DNA of 64,000 nt from positions 868,001-932,000 of the forward strand of contig JBAJFE010000018.1 of the NCBI GenBank assembly GCA_037903355.1. The letters are read 5' to 3'. Of this stretch, positions 46,868-64,000 are shown piece after piece (the stretch's first letter is position 1; every line of letters starts with the position of its first letter). Source of the stretch: Trichuris trichiura. Lineage: Eukaryota; Nematoda; Enoplea; Trichinellida; Trichuridae. A program made the position numbers and the translations under genes. The notes under the pieces were generated by a model. It did not search any database. It was not told where the DNA came from and worked only from the letters and a program-made list of their open reading frames with translations.

Positions 46868-47302
46868 TCAATCTATACCAATTTGTTTGCGTCGTTCAAC
46901 AAAGGCATCCAACTTTTTCGACTTGTTGATCATTTCCGGTGTCAACTTGTCGTCTTTCTCCAATGTGCGCCATTGGTACAGATTGATCGGCTGGTCGGGA
47001 TATTTCCATCTTGCATACAAAGTGTACGAACCAAAGAAGAGCACGGCCATACCGGCGATTGACCACAACAAACTGTATCGTTTCAGGGCGCGAAACGAAT
47101 CTCGAACGCGAAGTGACATGTGCAAACATTTATCGGAAAATGTTGGCACATAAGGAGCAGGGCGTCGCCTTGGCAATTGGCCTTTGTCGTACGATGCCGC
47201 GCTGGACGACACCGGTAACGATGGCGCGCGAACGATCACGCCAACATCTCGTGAGCACATATAGGGTAAGCTGTACGCTTTTCTCATATGGAACCAAGCC
47301 AT
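46868..47302 (-). CDS. Small single-pass membrane protein, unknown
   Basis: Intronless ORF of 144 codons. The first Met is at 47302, with an alternative at 47257 (MCSRDVGVIV). The N-terminal half is basic and Ser/Pro-rich with no acidic cluster (PRRRPAPYVPTFSDK), which would suit a mitochondrial presequence. One TM segment, SLLWSIAGMAVLFFGSYTLY (about residues 82-101), is followed by a hydrophilic tail WKYPDQPINLYQWRTLEKD...RRKQ. A small mitochondrial inner-membrane protein is a guess from this layout; no family recognised. It is convergent with ACADVL, about 500 bp apart. Confidence 0.5.
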   Translation of the reverse strand: MAWFHMRKAYSLPYMCSRDVGVIVRAPSLPVSSSAASYDKGQLPRRRPAPYVPTFSDKCLHMSLRVRDSFRALKRYSLLWSIAGMAVLFFGSYTLYARWKYPDQPINLYQWRTLEKDDKLTPEMINKSKKLDAFVERRKQIGID

Positions 47303-47410
47303 CGCTTAATAGAAAACACTTTTTAAAAGTAAAACTGACTTATTTGTAATTTTACAATTCAAAACTTCCACCGTAAAGAGGTAAAAGCTAATCTTTAACC
47401 AAAACAAGTC

Positions 47411-47690
47411 GAGAAACTGACCAGCCTTAATCTCCCAAAGAAATTACATTGCAAATTAACCCTCTTCAAAATGCTACAAGCATCAGGCTACTAAAAGAGT
47501 AATAACAAAGCTGCATTTCAGCCGAGATGTGCAAGCGTGAGTCAGTTACTTCATGAGTAACTTGACTATGTTTTTAAATTTAAATATGTACAGTAAGAAG
47601 AAACTGATCAGCCGCAATACCGCCAATCGACTAAGTTAGTAATGAACCCGCTGCAAAAATTAAAGGCATCAAGCTACTAAAAAAATAAAC
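47411..47690 (+). repeat. Two ~95-bp direct repeats ahead of PLE3 ORF
   Basis: 47411-47505 and 47599-47690 share GAAACTGACCAGCC / GAAACTGATCAGCC at the start and GCATCAGGCTACTAAAA / GCATCAAGCTACTAAAA at the end, with looser similarity between. Placed immediately 5' of PLE3, they may be part of its 5' terminal repeat. Confidence 0.6.
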
Positions 47691-47716
47691 GCTTTAACTA
47701 AAAGCTACCACGACAT

Positions 47717-50179
47717 TTGGAACACACACGTGTTAAAGCAGCACTCACACAGGGTCAACTAACTTTCCTGCTTAAATGTAGAAACCATGGAATTTTACCC
47801 AATTGCTTCAAGCTAAAATGGGGCCAGTATGTAGATAATCAAACCAGAAGAATCTTATTCACGGCTGGATTATCGCTACTACGAAATGTTATAAGAAAAC
47901 ACAGGTCCACTCTAGCAAGACTACGAGCAGATTACATTTGCACTCTGGATTTCCTCAGCACATGGTTACACAAAAATATTTACGAAACCCTGATCAATCA
48001 CGTGGAACACGCCGCAAGAACGGTATGCACTTCGCAAAAACATGCACTAAAAAGGAAATTTGACAACCTTCAAATCAGACCCCAGACGATATCTTCACAC
48101 TCTTACAGGAGCTCTCCACAAAGAAACACTGCGACAAAGCTAAGCACGGGATTTATTAACCTTAGCTCTGCACCTCTAAATGAGAGTGAGAGAACTATAT
48201 TAGAAAAAGGACTAAACTTCGTCCCAACTCCCAAAAAGCCACCCTTTCTCGACATCATTGTCTCCATTGAGGACAACCTATCTTCAGTTGACCCACAGAT
48301 AGCCACACGGATTAGGAATAGTTTATCTTCAATTATCCTAGGTCACAACTTTAACAACACTCCAAACTTAAACCGATACGAGATGAATTGCTTACGTGAA
48401 CTAAGAAAACAATCCAGCAGAATTATCACAAAAGCAGATAAAGGAAATAGAACAGTTCTACTGGACAGAAGCACCTACACTGAAAAGATGACAACTATAT
48501 TAAACACAGAGAATTACACACCTCTACCCGCAGACCCTACAGAAGCTTCTCGGAAAAATCTCCGTTCTCTTCTCGTTACGTTTCCTGCAGAGACCAAAGA
48601 ATCAGAAATATCCAAATTAGCAACACATCTTAAATTCGCGTCGAATTATAGACCCCCTGAGCTATACGGGCTTCCCAAAGTACACAAACCGGATGTCCCA
48701 CTAAGACCAATAGTATCTACAATCAACAGTACTACAAGCGAGCTCAGTCGATACTTAAAAAAGACCATTAAACCCTTAACCGGCAAAGAACCCTCTTTCG
48801 TCAAAAATACCAAATCTTTCGTCAATGAAATACGAAGCCATCACTTAAAACCCGATGAGATTCTAGTTAGTTACGATGTAAAAGATTTATTCCCGAGCAT
48901 TCCAGTGCCAGACACATTGGAGATGTTGTACAGCCTCCTCAATGCAGATACAAGTCTACCCAGCAGAACAAAGTTAAATCCCTTTCACATTATCAAGCTG
49001 GTTTCTTTTTGCATGCAAGATGGCAATTACTTTACCTTTGACAACAAATACTACAAACAATCCAGCGGAGTCCCAATGGGCAGTTCTTTATCCCCAGTCT
49101 TAGCAGAAGTTTTTATGGGAAACCTTGAGAGAAGAATTTTCGAAAACGTAGACAGACAAATCGCCCCACTCCTCTTCAAAAGATATGTGGACGATATCTT
49201 TGTAATTATCAAGGCCGGAAAAGAAGAACAATTTCTACAATTCCTCAACAACATGCGCCCAAACCAGATAGTCTTCACCATGGAAAAAGAAGAAAACAAA
49301 AGTCTTCCCTTTCTAGATGTGCTTATTATTCGCACAAATGAAGGGCTTAAAACCAGAGTCTATAGGAAACCCACGCAGACTGAACAATATCTCAACTTCT
49401 CATCACATCATCCACGATCAGTAATGCGTGGAATCCTCTCCGGAATGGTCGATAGGGCAGTCAATATATGTGACCCTGAATATCTACAGCCGGAACTTAA
49501 CTATATTAGAAAAGTCTTCTACAAAAATCATCCTAAATCCTTCATTGACCGAGTATTCAAATACAGGCTACACAAAGGTAAAGCTCCTGATCCTAATACC
49601 TCACTATATCCACGTTTAGTTGTTCCATATGTGGCGGGACTAGGCGAAAAGTTTATTCAGCTAAGTAAAAGATTGGGTTTCAGAGTCTTTTTCAAAAATT
49701 CTCCCAATCTGAGATCAATTCTCCGGACGGACAAAAGGAAAATTCCCATAAACGAAAGAACGGGTCTCATCTACGCGATCGAATGATCTTGTTCAGCAGT
49801 TTACGTCGGCGAAACAGGGAATACTTTAGAACACCGATTCCAAGAACACATAAGGAAACTAAACAGTTACAACAATGCAAAAAGTAGCCTACACAATATG
49901 CACTCCCCAATACCTCGCCGCGGAAGACCAATGTTGGATCCAACAAAAACCATGGAAAAGGCAATTCAAGCTTCCGCGGTGGTAGAACATGCGGTGAATT
50001 GCAAACAGCCCCTCCATCCAAGAGCCCTTTGCTATGAAAGTAACCTACACCTAAGAAAACTAAAAGAGGCTCTCTATATTAGAAACAACGTGACTTTCAA
50101 TCGAGACCAAGGGGCAGACATTAGTGATTTATGGACAAATATCATTACACTCCACAATTGTTGTTCCCTTAATAGTTGA
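47717..50179 (+). pseudogene. PLE3 RT / GIY-YIG frame, stop at 49784-49786
   Basis: The frame is open from Met 47717 for 689 codons: N-terminus HTRVKAALTQGQLTFLLKC (matching the PLE1 N-terminal pattern), KADKGNRTVLLDRS, LPKVHKPDVPLRP, SYDVKDLFPSIP, GVPMGSSLSPVLAEVFM, YVDD (about residues 490-493), FLDVLII. A TGA at 49784-49786 falls where PLE2 has a Cys codon, just before SCSAVYIGETG; the same frame then continues to 50179 with the whole endonuclease. One codon is also missing relative to PLE2 (KNHPKS against KNHYPKS). RT could be made without endonuclease. Confidence 0.9.
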
Positions 50180-50415
50180 CACACAAGCTAAAATCAATGG
50201 GAACTGAAACACTGAAGAAAAATCAAATCACATTTTTGGAACAAAGGGATAAAAATTGAAAACGAAACTACAAGGTCGGCCCATGCATTAACAAATTTCT
50301 ACAAGAATACTGGCAGCTGACAGACACAGATGAAGAATTTTAAAACTCTCGTTTTAAACGTTGATAAGTGACGGATGACAAATGTCGTCTCAGCATCCAC
50401 TACAAACTTCATTGG

Positions 50416-50456
50416 ACCGTTGAAGACGGGTCGCGGCAGACCCGAAAGCTTCGGAA
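50416..50456 (+). ncRNA. Hammerhead-like motif at PLE3 3' end, first core base changed
   Basis: ACCG, TTGAAGAC (C of CTGANGA replaced by T at 50420), stem II GGGTC with GACCC around GCGGCA, GAAAGCTT, CGG. Otherwise equal in layout to the PLE2 motif; the core change would be expected to abolish cleavage. Confidence 0.65.
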
Positions 50457-50600
50457 GGAAGAAAAAATCTTTTTATTTTACTTCTCAACGGGAGAGAATC
50501 CGTATTAAAGATATTTTCAATATGAAAACACAAGCTCCCGTACAAAGGCATCATGTTTTCAAAAGCTACCAGTCTGCAAATTACTTTATCAGTACTTGAA

Positions 50601-51676
50601 AACACTTTTCAGTTTGAATTTATACAGTAAGAAAGTTGTTTACTCAAATCGAATCGGAAAACCAGCATTTGAAACGATAGAACCTTTTCCTCGGCGATGG
50701 ATTTTTCAAGTAAGCGTAACTTTTGACGTAACTTTGGTGATCAATTGCGTTTTAACGAGATGCGCCTTTTAAAACGGTTGCAACTGTAAGCGGGTAATAT
50801 AAACAAGTAATTGTTAGTCTCACACTTTCAATCACCGGACTAACTGTTGGTTCCCTCAATTTTCTGCCGAAGAGACAAATTATTAGTTATTCAAAGCTTG
50901 CGTGAGCTTTTGTTTAGGCTTTATTAGACGCGCCTATGCTGACGACTTTAAGCTAATAGATAAAATCAAAAGATAAAGGATAAATTACTCCGACAACCAA
51001 ATTTATACTCTGTTATATACCTAAAACGGACAAACAGATGGCGAAGAATACAGCCTCAATCGTATTTTTTAAACTTGGAAGCCGAAAAGTGTAAAAGGGA
51101 ACGTACATGCTTTCGGGATGAATTGCCAACGTTCGGCTATTGTTGCGGATGGTCAAGAGAAGCCGACAGCGACCAGCCAAGACGAAAAGGAGAGATATAC
51201 GGTAGGCTTTTTTAAAAAGAAATAATATTTTCAAACTTTTCAACCGACAAAGCTTAAAACTAAAAGTAAACGTTCGCTGATAAGAAGTAAGCGTACGCGC
51301 TGACAACAGTACATTGTTGTACTTGAAAAGAAAACTGGTCGGTGGAGGAAAAAAATTTAAATGCATTTGATTTTTGAGATGTAAAATAATAGTAGGTAGA
51401 CATAGCGATTGAAATGAACGCGCTTGTCCGAGTAGCAGCAGCAGCTGCGTTGTTTGCTAACGTGACAATCAGACATAGGTGCCGAAAAAAGAAAATTCTT
51501 CTCTTAGATGAGCCGCACACAAGGAGAGTAAATGGAACGACCGCCACTAAAATAGTGATGCGAATGAAAACAATACGACGTTAATTGGAAGGAAAAGGTT
51601 GTTGCAATGGCAGCCAACACCAAAAATGCCTGAACGCAACGAGGCTGCGAAATCGCCGTACAACAACAGCGCCCCT
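50601..51676. other. Intergenic between PLE3 and VCP
   Basis: AT-rich. Minus ORFs at 51013-51366 and 51260-51547 are low-complexity and unrecognised. The part next to 51677 should hold the VCP 3' UTR. Confidence 0.35.
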
Positions 51677-55077
<3,401 letters not shown>

Positions 55078-57837
55078 GCTCTCGGAGACAGCAATTGAAT
55101 AACGTCACCCAAAATAGAGAGAGAGACAAGTGAGTACAGTACGTCACAAGCTACGTACGTCAGCAAAACCTGCGAATCTTTAAACTTTTACCGACTTAAT
55201 TGATTTGCAGGTTCAGCCTAAACGAGTAGATTAAATTGTCTCCGTTGCCTTAATTGGATTATGCATAACAAGATTTATTACGGCATTTTCTAACAGACAA
55301 AAAGCGAATTAGTATTTTTGTCCGAAAAGCTCTTAAGGGCGCGCATTAGCGACGGAAAGCCACTTTTTCTTTTTTAAAAAAATGCAAATTTTATTAAAAA
55401 TAGGTCGCCGCGAGCGGGGCGAAATAGGCTACGGTGTCTGTTTAAGGTTGAAACTTTAAGTCGGGAAACGACGAAGCTGGTTAATGGTCGTTCTTTGGAG
55501 TAAACCCAACGAGTCTGCCCGTTGCGACTTTTTTTGGCAAATAATTAGGACGAACGAACGAAAACTTGAAGCGACAGCTGCCAAACGCTCGGAGAGGTTA
55601 CTTTGCCCCGAAGTAATTTATACGATGGCTCAATTTTCGAAGAGAAGCATTTAAAAACGTGTTCCAACTAACGAGTGCGCGACTAGTTTTTAATTACCTG
55701 CTAATAACCGCATTCCAAGCCGTATGAGTCATCGGATAGTTTACAATGCAAATTTTTTTCAAGTCGAATCGAAGACTACTTTTTTTTAAACGTAATGGAC
55801 ATTTGGGTGCGCGTGGAGGTCTATGGGAAGCAAGCACGTTCGTTTTTCAACGGCAAAGCGGTAGCACCGATCTCCGTTTGCCGAAAAAAGTCCTTAGAAA
55901 AACAAGAGCTTTCTGTCGACTAAAAATTGATTTAAAAACGACGCCTACATTTCCCTAGCACCTTAAAATTATCAATTAGAGCTAATAAGAATAAAAGGAA
56001 TTGTAAAAGTCTTAGTTTTTTCAGCTTTTAAAAACAAACAACTATTAAAGTCTATGTACGCGAACTAATACGTCTTTGAAGGTCGGTAAAGTAACTCCGC
56101 AACAATTGGAGAAAACGCGAGCGGCAGTTAAGACTCGCAGCGAACGTGTTGCCTGAGAGCATACATGTACGAAGATCAAACTGAAACTTCAAATGTTATA
56201 CTTAGGAAAAAATTTTGACTGTTGAAGCTTTTATTTCCGCAATTAACGCCTATTCTCTTCGGTTAAAGCGCAGCGAACAAGTGACTACAGTACACTTAGC
56301 ACGAAAAACAGAGAAGACGGAAAATCTCAATTATCTGAGCAAAATTAAAACGCGGGCTTAAGAGAAACGCCTTAAACGTGCAATTGGGAGAATATGGCAT
56401 CGAGATTCGCTAAGGCCTCTTATTTTTGCAGCATTAAATCTAGTTGAACTTGATTTCACTTAAACGCACCGAACAATTGATCACGTAATTCCCAACGAGG
56501 TATTTATTTTCCATTGTTTAGAAAACGATAGGAAAATTAAATTTCGGCTGTTAAGTAGAAAAAATTAACAGCTTAGCCGCTTGCTTCAGATTTCCAGCAA
56601 TTGAGATCTCGTTTAGTTTCATGCGTACTATATACGCCACGTTGGGTTTCGCGTGAAAAAACATCCTCCGCGCTAAAAGTTATTCTTTTAAAATTTATTT
56701 AATCTTGAAAATAAATGCTATGTCGGTTTTTCATCTCTTTCTTCTTTTGCAAACTGTTTATTTGTATTTGAATGCTTTTTCTCGCATTCGCTGCAAAGAA
56801 ATGCGCTGCCGTTTGTTGAAATGACCCTAAATAAAGCTGCGCTTGCATAAATACGTCGTGTCAGTAAGGTACAACTGCGACCAATTCTTTTCCCGCCATT
56901 TGCTGAACTTGCTTGAAACGTTGAAAATTTTTTGCCGATTTTATTAGAGCACATAAAGCATGAGGGTTCTTTGCGTCGTTAACAGTGCGAAGTTAGCTGT
57001 AAGTCGATGGAATAATCTAATCGGTTATCTTCAGCAAGTTTTGCCGTTAAAATTGTTAGAGCTCTTTTTGCGCTTTTCAACTAAATGCATCTCCAAGAAC
57101 TACACGGAAACAATAAGCTAAAACAAACGATTGTAGAGAATATGAAGAAAATGCCGTATTACGTGTGTTTCAAGACATTTTTGGTAAGGTAGAAAAAGAG
57201 AGCAACATAAGCTTCTGAGCATAAGCAAAAGCTAATTTTACCTTGTTAGAACTGTTTAATTGAGAAATTAACAAGTCAGTTTTAAAATAGTCATTACTTA
57301 ATCACCATCAACAATAGAGCCAGTTTCAAAAACAACTTGGCGTTGAAAGCTTAATTTTCCCTTGAGTTAGAATATTTTTCAGGCCATTGCAATAACTAAA
57401 GGTAATTTAAAGTTTTTGCAATTTTAATGCGGACATATCCCGAAGGATGGATGGCTGCCCATTAAAAGGAAGCTGTTTCAAGGAGAAAAATCGCTCATGG
57501 CTTATTTTCGTTTGTTAGCGGCATCAAGCATAAACGATCTTAACCCGCAGACACATCTGGAGAAACAAGACTGTAAACAACCGATTCCATGAGGAATTTT
57601 CCTCATAAATTTTGTTACTGTACCTGAATTCCATGTCAGACTGTAATTGAAAAAATGTTTTGCCATTAGAGGATTGAAAATGATTTTTGCATCCTCAAAT
57701 TTTGCTTAAACACGCAACCTGCAGCATAAATAACGCTAATTTTGCTAAAGCAACGTGACTGATAACAGTTTGGCGCAAAAATTTTGTATGAGTACGTGAC
57801 AACAGGTTCAACCGCGCCACGTTAGTAGCTGCTGCTT

Positions 57838-57906
57838 GTTTTTTTAATTTAAATTTTTAAGCTTTTCATTGTTCTGGAAAGGCTTAAAAATTTAAATTAA
57901 TTTTTT
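57838..57906. repeat. AT-rich foldback
   Basis: TTAATTTAAATTTTTAAGC and GGCTTAAAAATTTAAATTAA form a stem of about 20 bp around a loop of about 20-25 bases. No coding or known RNA family assigned. Confidence 0.7.
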
Positions 57907-58194
57907 TTGGTTCACGGAAACACGACAGCATACTGACATTCTTAGTCCAGCGCTGAAATTTGAGCAAGTATGCACTGAATGTGCGCTAGCGGTGAATTGC
58001 TTCAAACTTTCAACCAACTTCTAACCTTGCAAACGATGCTCTAACTGTAAACCGCGTACAGGATCCCTTTCTAAGTATTTTCGTCGTTGAATAGAATTGT
58101 GGAACTGATTGCACACGTTTTCCAGCGTGGCCTTTTCATAAGTAGCTGAATTAAACGGCGGTTCTCGATTTCCTGATGATTTGAAGAGTTTTGT

Positions 58195-58420
58195 CTCCTT
58201 GGTGCCCCACCGTCATACTGTAGGTTTGCCGGTCATCTTGTTCTGCCCTTATCTAAGCCTAAGCCTTAACATAAGGCTTACATCCTGGCTTAGACTTAAG
58301 TAAGGATGAAAAAAAGTGACCAACATGGTCTCTAGTAAACGCACAACAAGTTAAAGGGCGTACTTATCGGAAAGGAACCTGCATTCTTCAAACGGTAGGG
58401 CGGCTAAGAAACTTAGAATT
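58195..58420 (+). repeat. Dispersed telomere-hexamer repeat, copy 6
   Basis: CACCGTCATACTGTAGGTTT, TATCTAAGCCTAAGCC, AAGGCTTACATCCTGGCTTAG, then GGAACCTGCATTCTTCAAAC. It is the most complete unit with copy 5 (minus) as its closest match. Confidence 0.75.
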
Positions 58421-59310
58421 TATCGACCTACTGGCAAGTTGTTTTCCATGCAAAATGATGTTTACATTCCAGCGGAATAAATGGAATCCATCAGCTTTTA
58501 TAAAAATGAAAAACTTCTTATTCATCCCCGTCTAAGCGTACAGCCAGCTTTCTTACTGTTACAGAAGCGTTCGATCAAGTCTTCAAGAGATGCCTTAAAG
58601 GCAGCCGTCAGCGTAGCTGCAGTTCTCGCTGGTTGTTACAGCTCCCTTGCCTGAATATTGTTCTCCGCTAAGCTTCAAGCTTTTGTTAAGAAATTTGAAC
58701 ATTTCGAATAAAGAGCCAAAAATTTGAATCAAAATATTGACAGCCGCATTTTTGAAAACCACTTAGGCGTATCGTTAAGGGATAAATCGACTGGTGAGCG
58801 TTAGTAACGTTTTGAAAAATTATATGGAAACCAGCAGCTTTATATCTGCGCAAAAGCAAAGTACGATTTTGAATGGCTTATTTATTTTAAAAACACTCCG
58901 CTTTCTTTTCGCAAATAAGAATTAACAATCCGTCTTTGAGTCCACGTTGAGCGTACGATATGTTCTTACTTGCTAATCTATGTTGTTTAACTGTTTCCTT
59001 CTGTAGCCGTCAGGACTGTCTTGTTGTTGGTTCAATGGCTGTGACGCGTTTTCTTTGGCTTTCGCCACGTGACTTCCGCTTCGCTTAACCACCTAATGGG
59101 GCTTGTGTCAATCGCGCAAAGCATATCGCCATGTGTTTGTTTGCTTTTCAATTTTTCCACCCTAAAGAAGCCGATAGCAGAAGCTGCATACCGCGCGCAT
59201 CTTTTTCGCTCATTTATACGCAACGTTGAAGTTCGTCTCGACCATTTCGTTCTTCCTTGCGCTACAGTTCTCTTGCCAATCGCCATCTTTGGTATTTTGT
59301 TGTTTTGCAG

Positions 59311-63066
<3,756 letters not shown>

Positions 63067-64000
63067 GTTACAAAGTGTATGTTTAGGCTTTTGGTCACCG
63101 TACGGATGCGACTGGAAAACGTGGAGTGAATGACGATGTCGTTTCAGTAAAGGTTTGAATCATGGAGGGGGTGTGTCAAAAGGGCGCCAACGAGTTCATA
63201 CAGCCGGTATACAGTATTACACGGGCAATCGTACATTATTTGTTAACGCGTTTTGTCGTTACTCCATTTCTACGTGACTGTCAATAACCGGTCACACAAA
63301 CGCAACAAGTTCAAGTAGAGAGGGTTTTTATTTGTTAAGCGCGTGTCATGTATTTTATGGGGTGCATCTTTGCTCAACGCAGCCTGGACTGCTCTTCGTA
63401 TGTTCCTTATTTGCCGGCTGCGATTTGGTCGAACGCCGTCCCGTATGTGAGCAGAAGCGCCACACAGAGCGACAGTGAGCATCCCGCACTACGTACAAGT
63501 AGTAGTCCATTCTAATGTTTACAAAAATGCAGTTTTGTCACCTTCTACCGCCCTTTGGACAATTATTTATTTTTTTCAACTACTTTTTGCAACTCGCTGT
63601 GGGCATTGTTTCTGTTTTTGCTACGTTATTGCTCTTTAAGTTCCGACGTTGCAGATCACTAGCAACATCCATTTTTTCATTTTTTTTAACGGTGGAACAA
63701 TGATCGTCTGTATTCTGCCGTTTTCACGCAATGATATTCGCTCTCAGCGAGCACAGTAAAGCCGTATGCACGTGTTATTGCGCGTTCTTATCTTTAGCAC
63801 AAAATTTCCATACTTGCGGCGTCACTTCCATTCACCGTGCCGCTGATTGGTCAGTTTAAATTTAAATCTTCTTTGTCTCTCTTCGCTTATCGCAGGTGGT
63901 ACCCTTACGTTTTTTTTCTTCAACTGGCCGTCGGCGCTGTATGAGCATATGCTAATTATAGTCGGTATTATCATCAAAATGCGCACTGTAGTGTTCGCAA
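63067..64000. other. Downstream of MNK, nothing recognised
   Basis: Probably MNK 3' UTR or intron followed by spacer. Short ORFs only (63270-63482 minus, 63515-63703 plus, the latter hydrophobic), no family recognised. Confidence 0.35.

Larger units (their letters stand above)
47400..50600 (+). mobile_element. PLE3, Penelope-like element with one nonsense codon
   Basis: Comprises 5' direct repeats, RT-endonuclease frame 47717-50179, a 3' UTR shared with PLE2 (GGCAGCTGACAG..., AACTCTCGTTTTAAA) and a hammerhead-like motif at 50416-50456. The final part (AAGATATTTTCAATATGAAAAC) also matches the PLE2 end and, more loosely, the 25.5-26.3 kb cluster. Near-identical to PLE2 in protein, so both derive from recent activity. 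Confidence 0.9.
55078..59300. other. Long intergenic stretch between VCP and MNK
   Basis: No conserved exon recognised on either strand. It holds one telomere-hexamer repeat (about 58.2-58.4 kb) and a foldback (57840-57905, AATTTAAATTTTTAAGC pairing with GGCTTAAAAATTTAAATT). The first few hundred bases presumably contain the VCP promoter; the last kilobase may contain 5' exons of MNK. Confidence 0.4.

Noticed and set aside
59226..59310. Met at 59226 as the MNK start
   Set aside because: The preceding residues are signal-peptide-like and lie before a good acceptor (TGTTTTGCAG); the exon more likely begins at 59311.

Overview
The window is animal nuclear DNA, most likely from a nematode. Its genes are split by many short introns, often about 50-60 bp, mixed with long transposon-filled ones. 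Clusters of the nematode telomeric hexamer (TTAGGC/GCCTAA) sit inside a dispersed repeat. Codon-level matches identify conserved animal genes, with no operon-like packing. Nothing prokaryotic is present. Assignment below phylum level is not possible from the sequence alone.

Layout. 1-2.1 kb: 3' part of a holocarboxylase synthetase gene (minus), running off the left edge. 3.1-5.95 kb: a Penelope-like retroelement (PLE1) with an apparently intact RT + GIY-YIG ORF, followed by a hammerhead-ribozyme-like motif. 6.8-8.0 kb: a complete prohibitin gene (minus, seven exons, 273 aa). 9.4-24 kb: a large minus-strand neurexin IV/CASPR-type adhesion receptor (laminin G, EGF and fibrinogen-like modules, one TM, short tail). 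Its introns carry three pogo-like MITEs, a PLE-derived palindrome and microsatellites. 25.5-26.3 kb: nested, alternating PLE termini joined by AT runs. 29.5-31 kb: a truncated MITE abutting a decayed PLE. 32.2-37.9 kb: a second PLE (PLE2, minus) split by a 2.9 kb GC-rich LTR retrotransposon with matching 407 bp LTRs and a 5 bp target duplication. 38.4-46.4 kb: a complete very-long-chain acyl-CoA dehydrogenase gene (plus, 16 exons, 640 aa), whose largest intron holds an intronless four-TM ORF. 46.9-47.3 kb: a small single-pass membrane protein. 47.4-50.6 kb: PLE3, a close relative of PLE2 with one nonsense codon. 51.7-55.1 kb: a complete VCP/p97 (CDC48) gene (minus, 15 exons, 807 aa). 59.3-63.1 kb: an MNK-type eIF4E kinase (plus).

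The host genes are housekeeping or signalling genes (biotin loading of carboxylases, mitochondrial scaffold and fatty-acid oxidation, ubiquitin-dependent segregase, MAPK-dependent translation control, cell adhesion) with no visible functional linkage. The most unusual content is the PLE set: several lineages, hammerhead-like cores at their ends, inverted back-to-back termini and repeated association with AT or TAA microsatellites. Exon coordinates were derived by hand from splice signals and reading phase. No similarity search was run.
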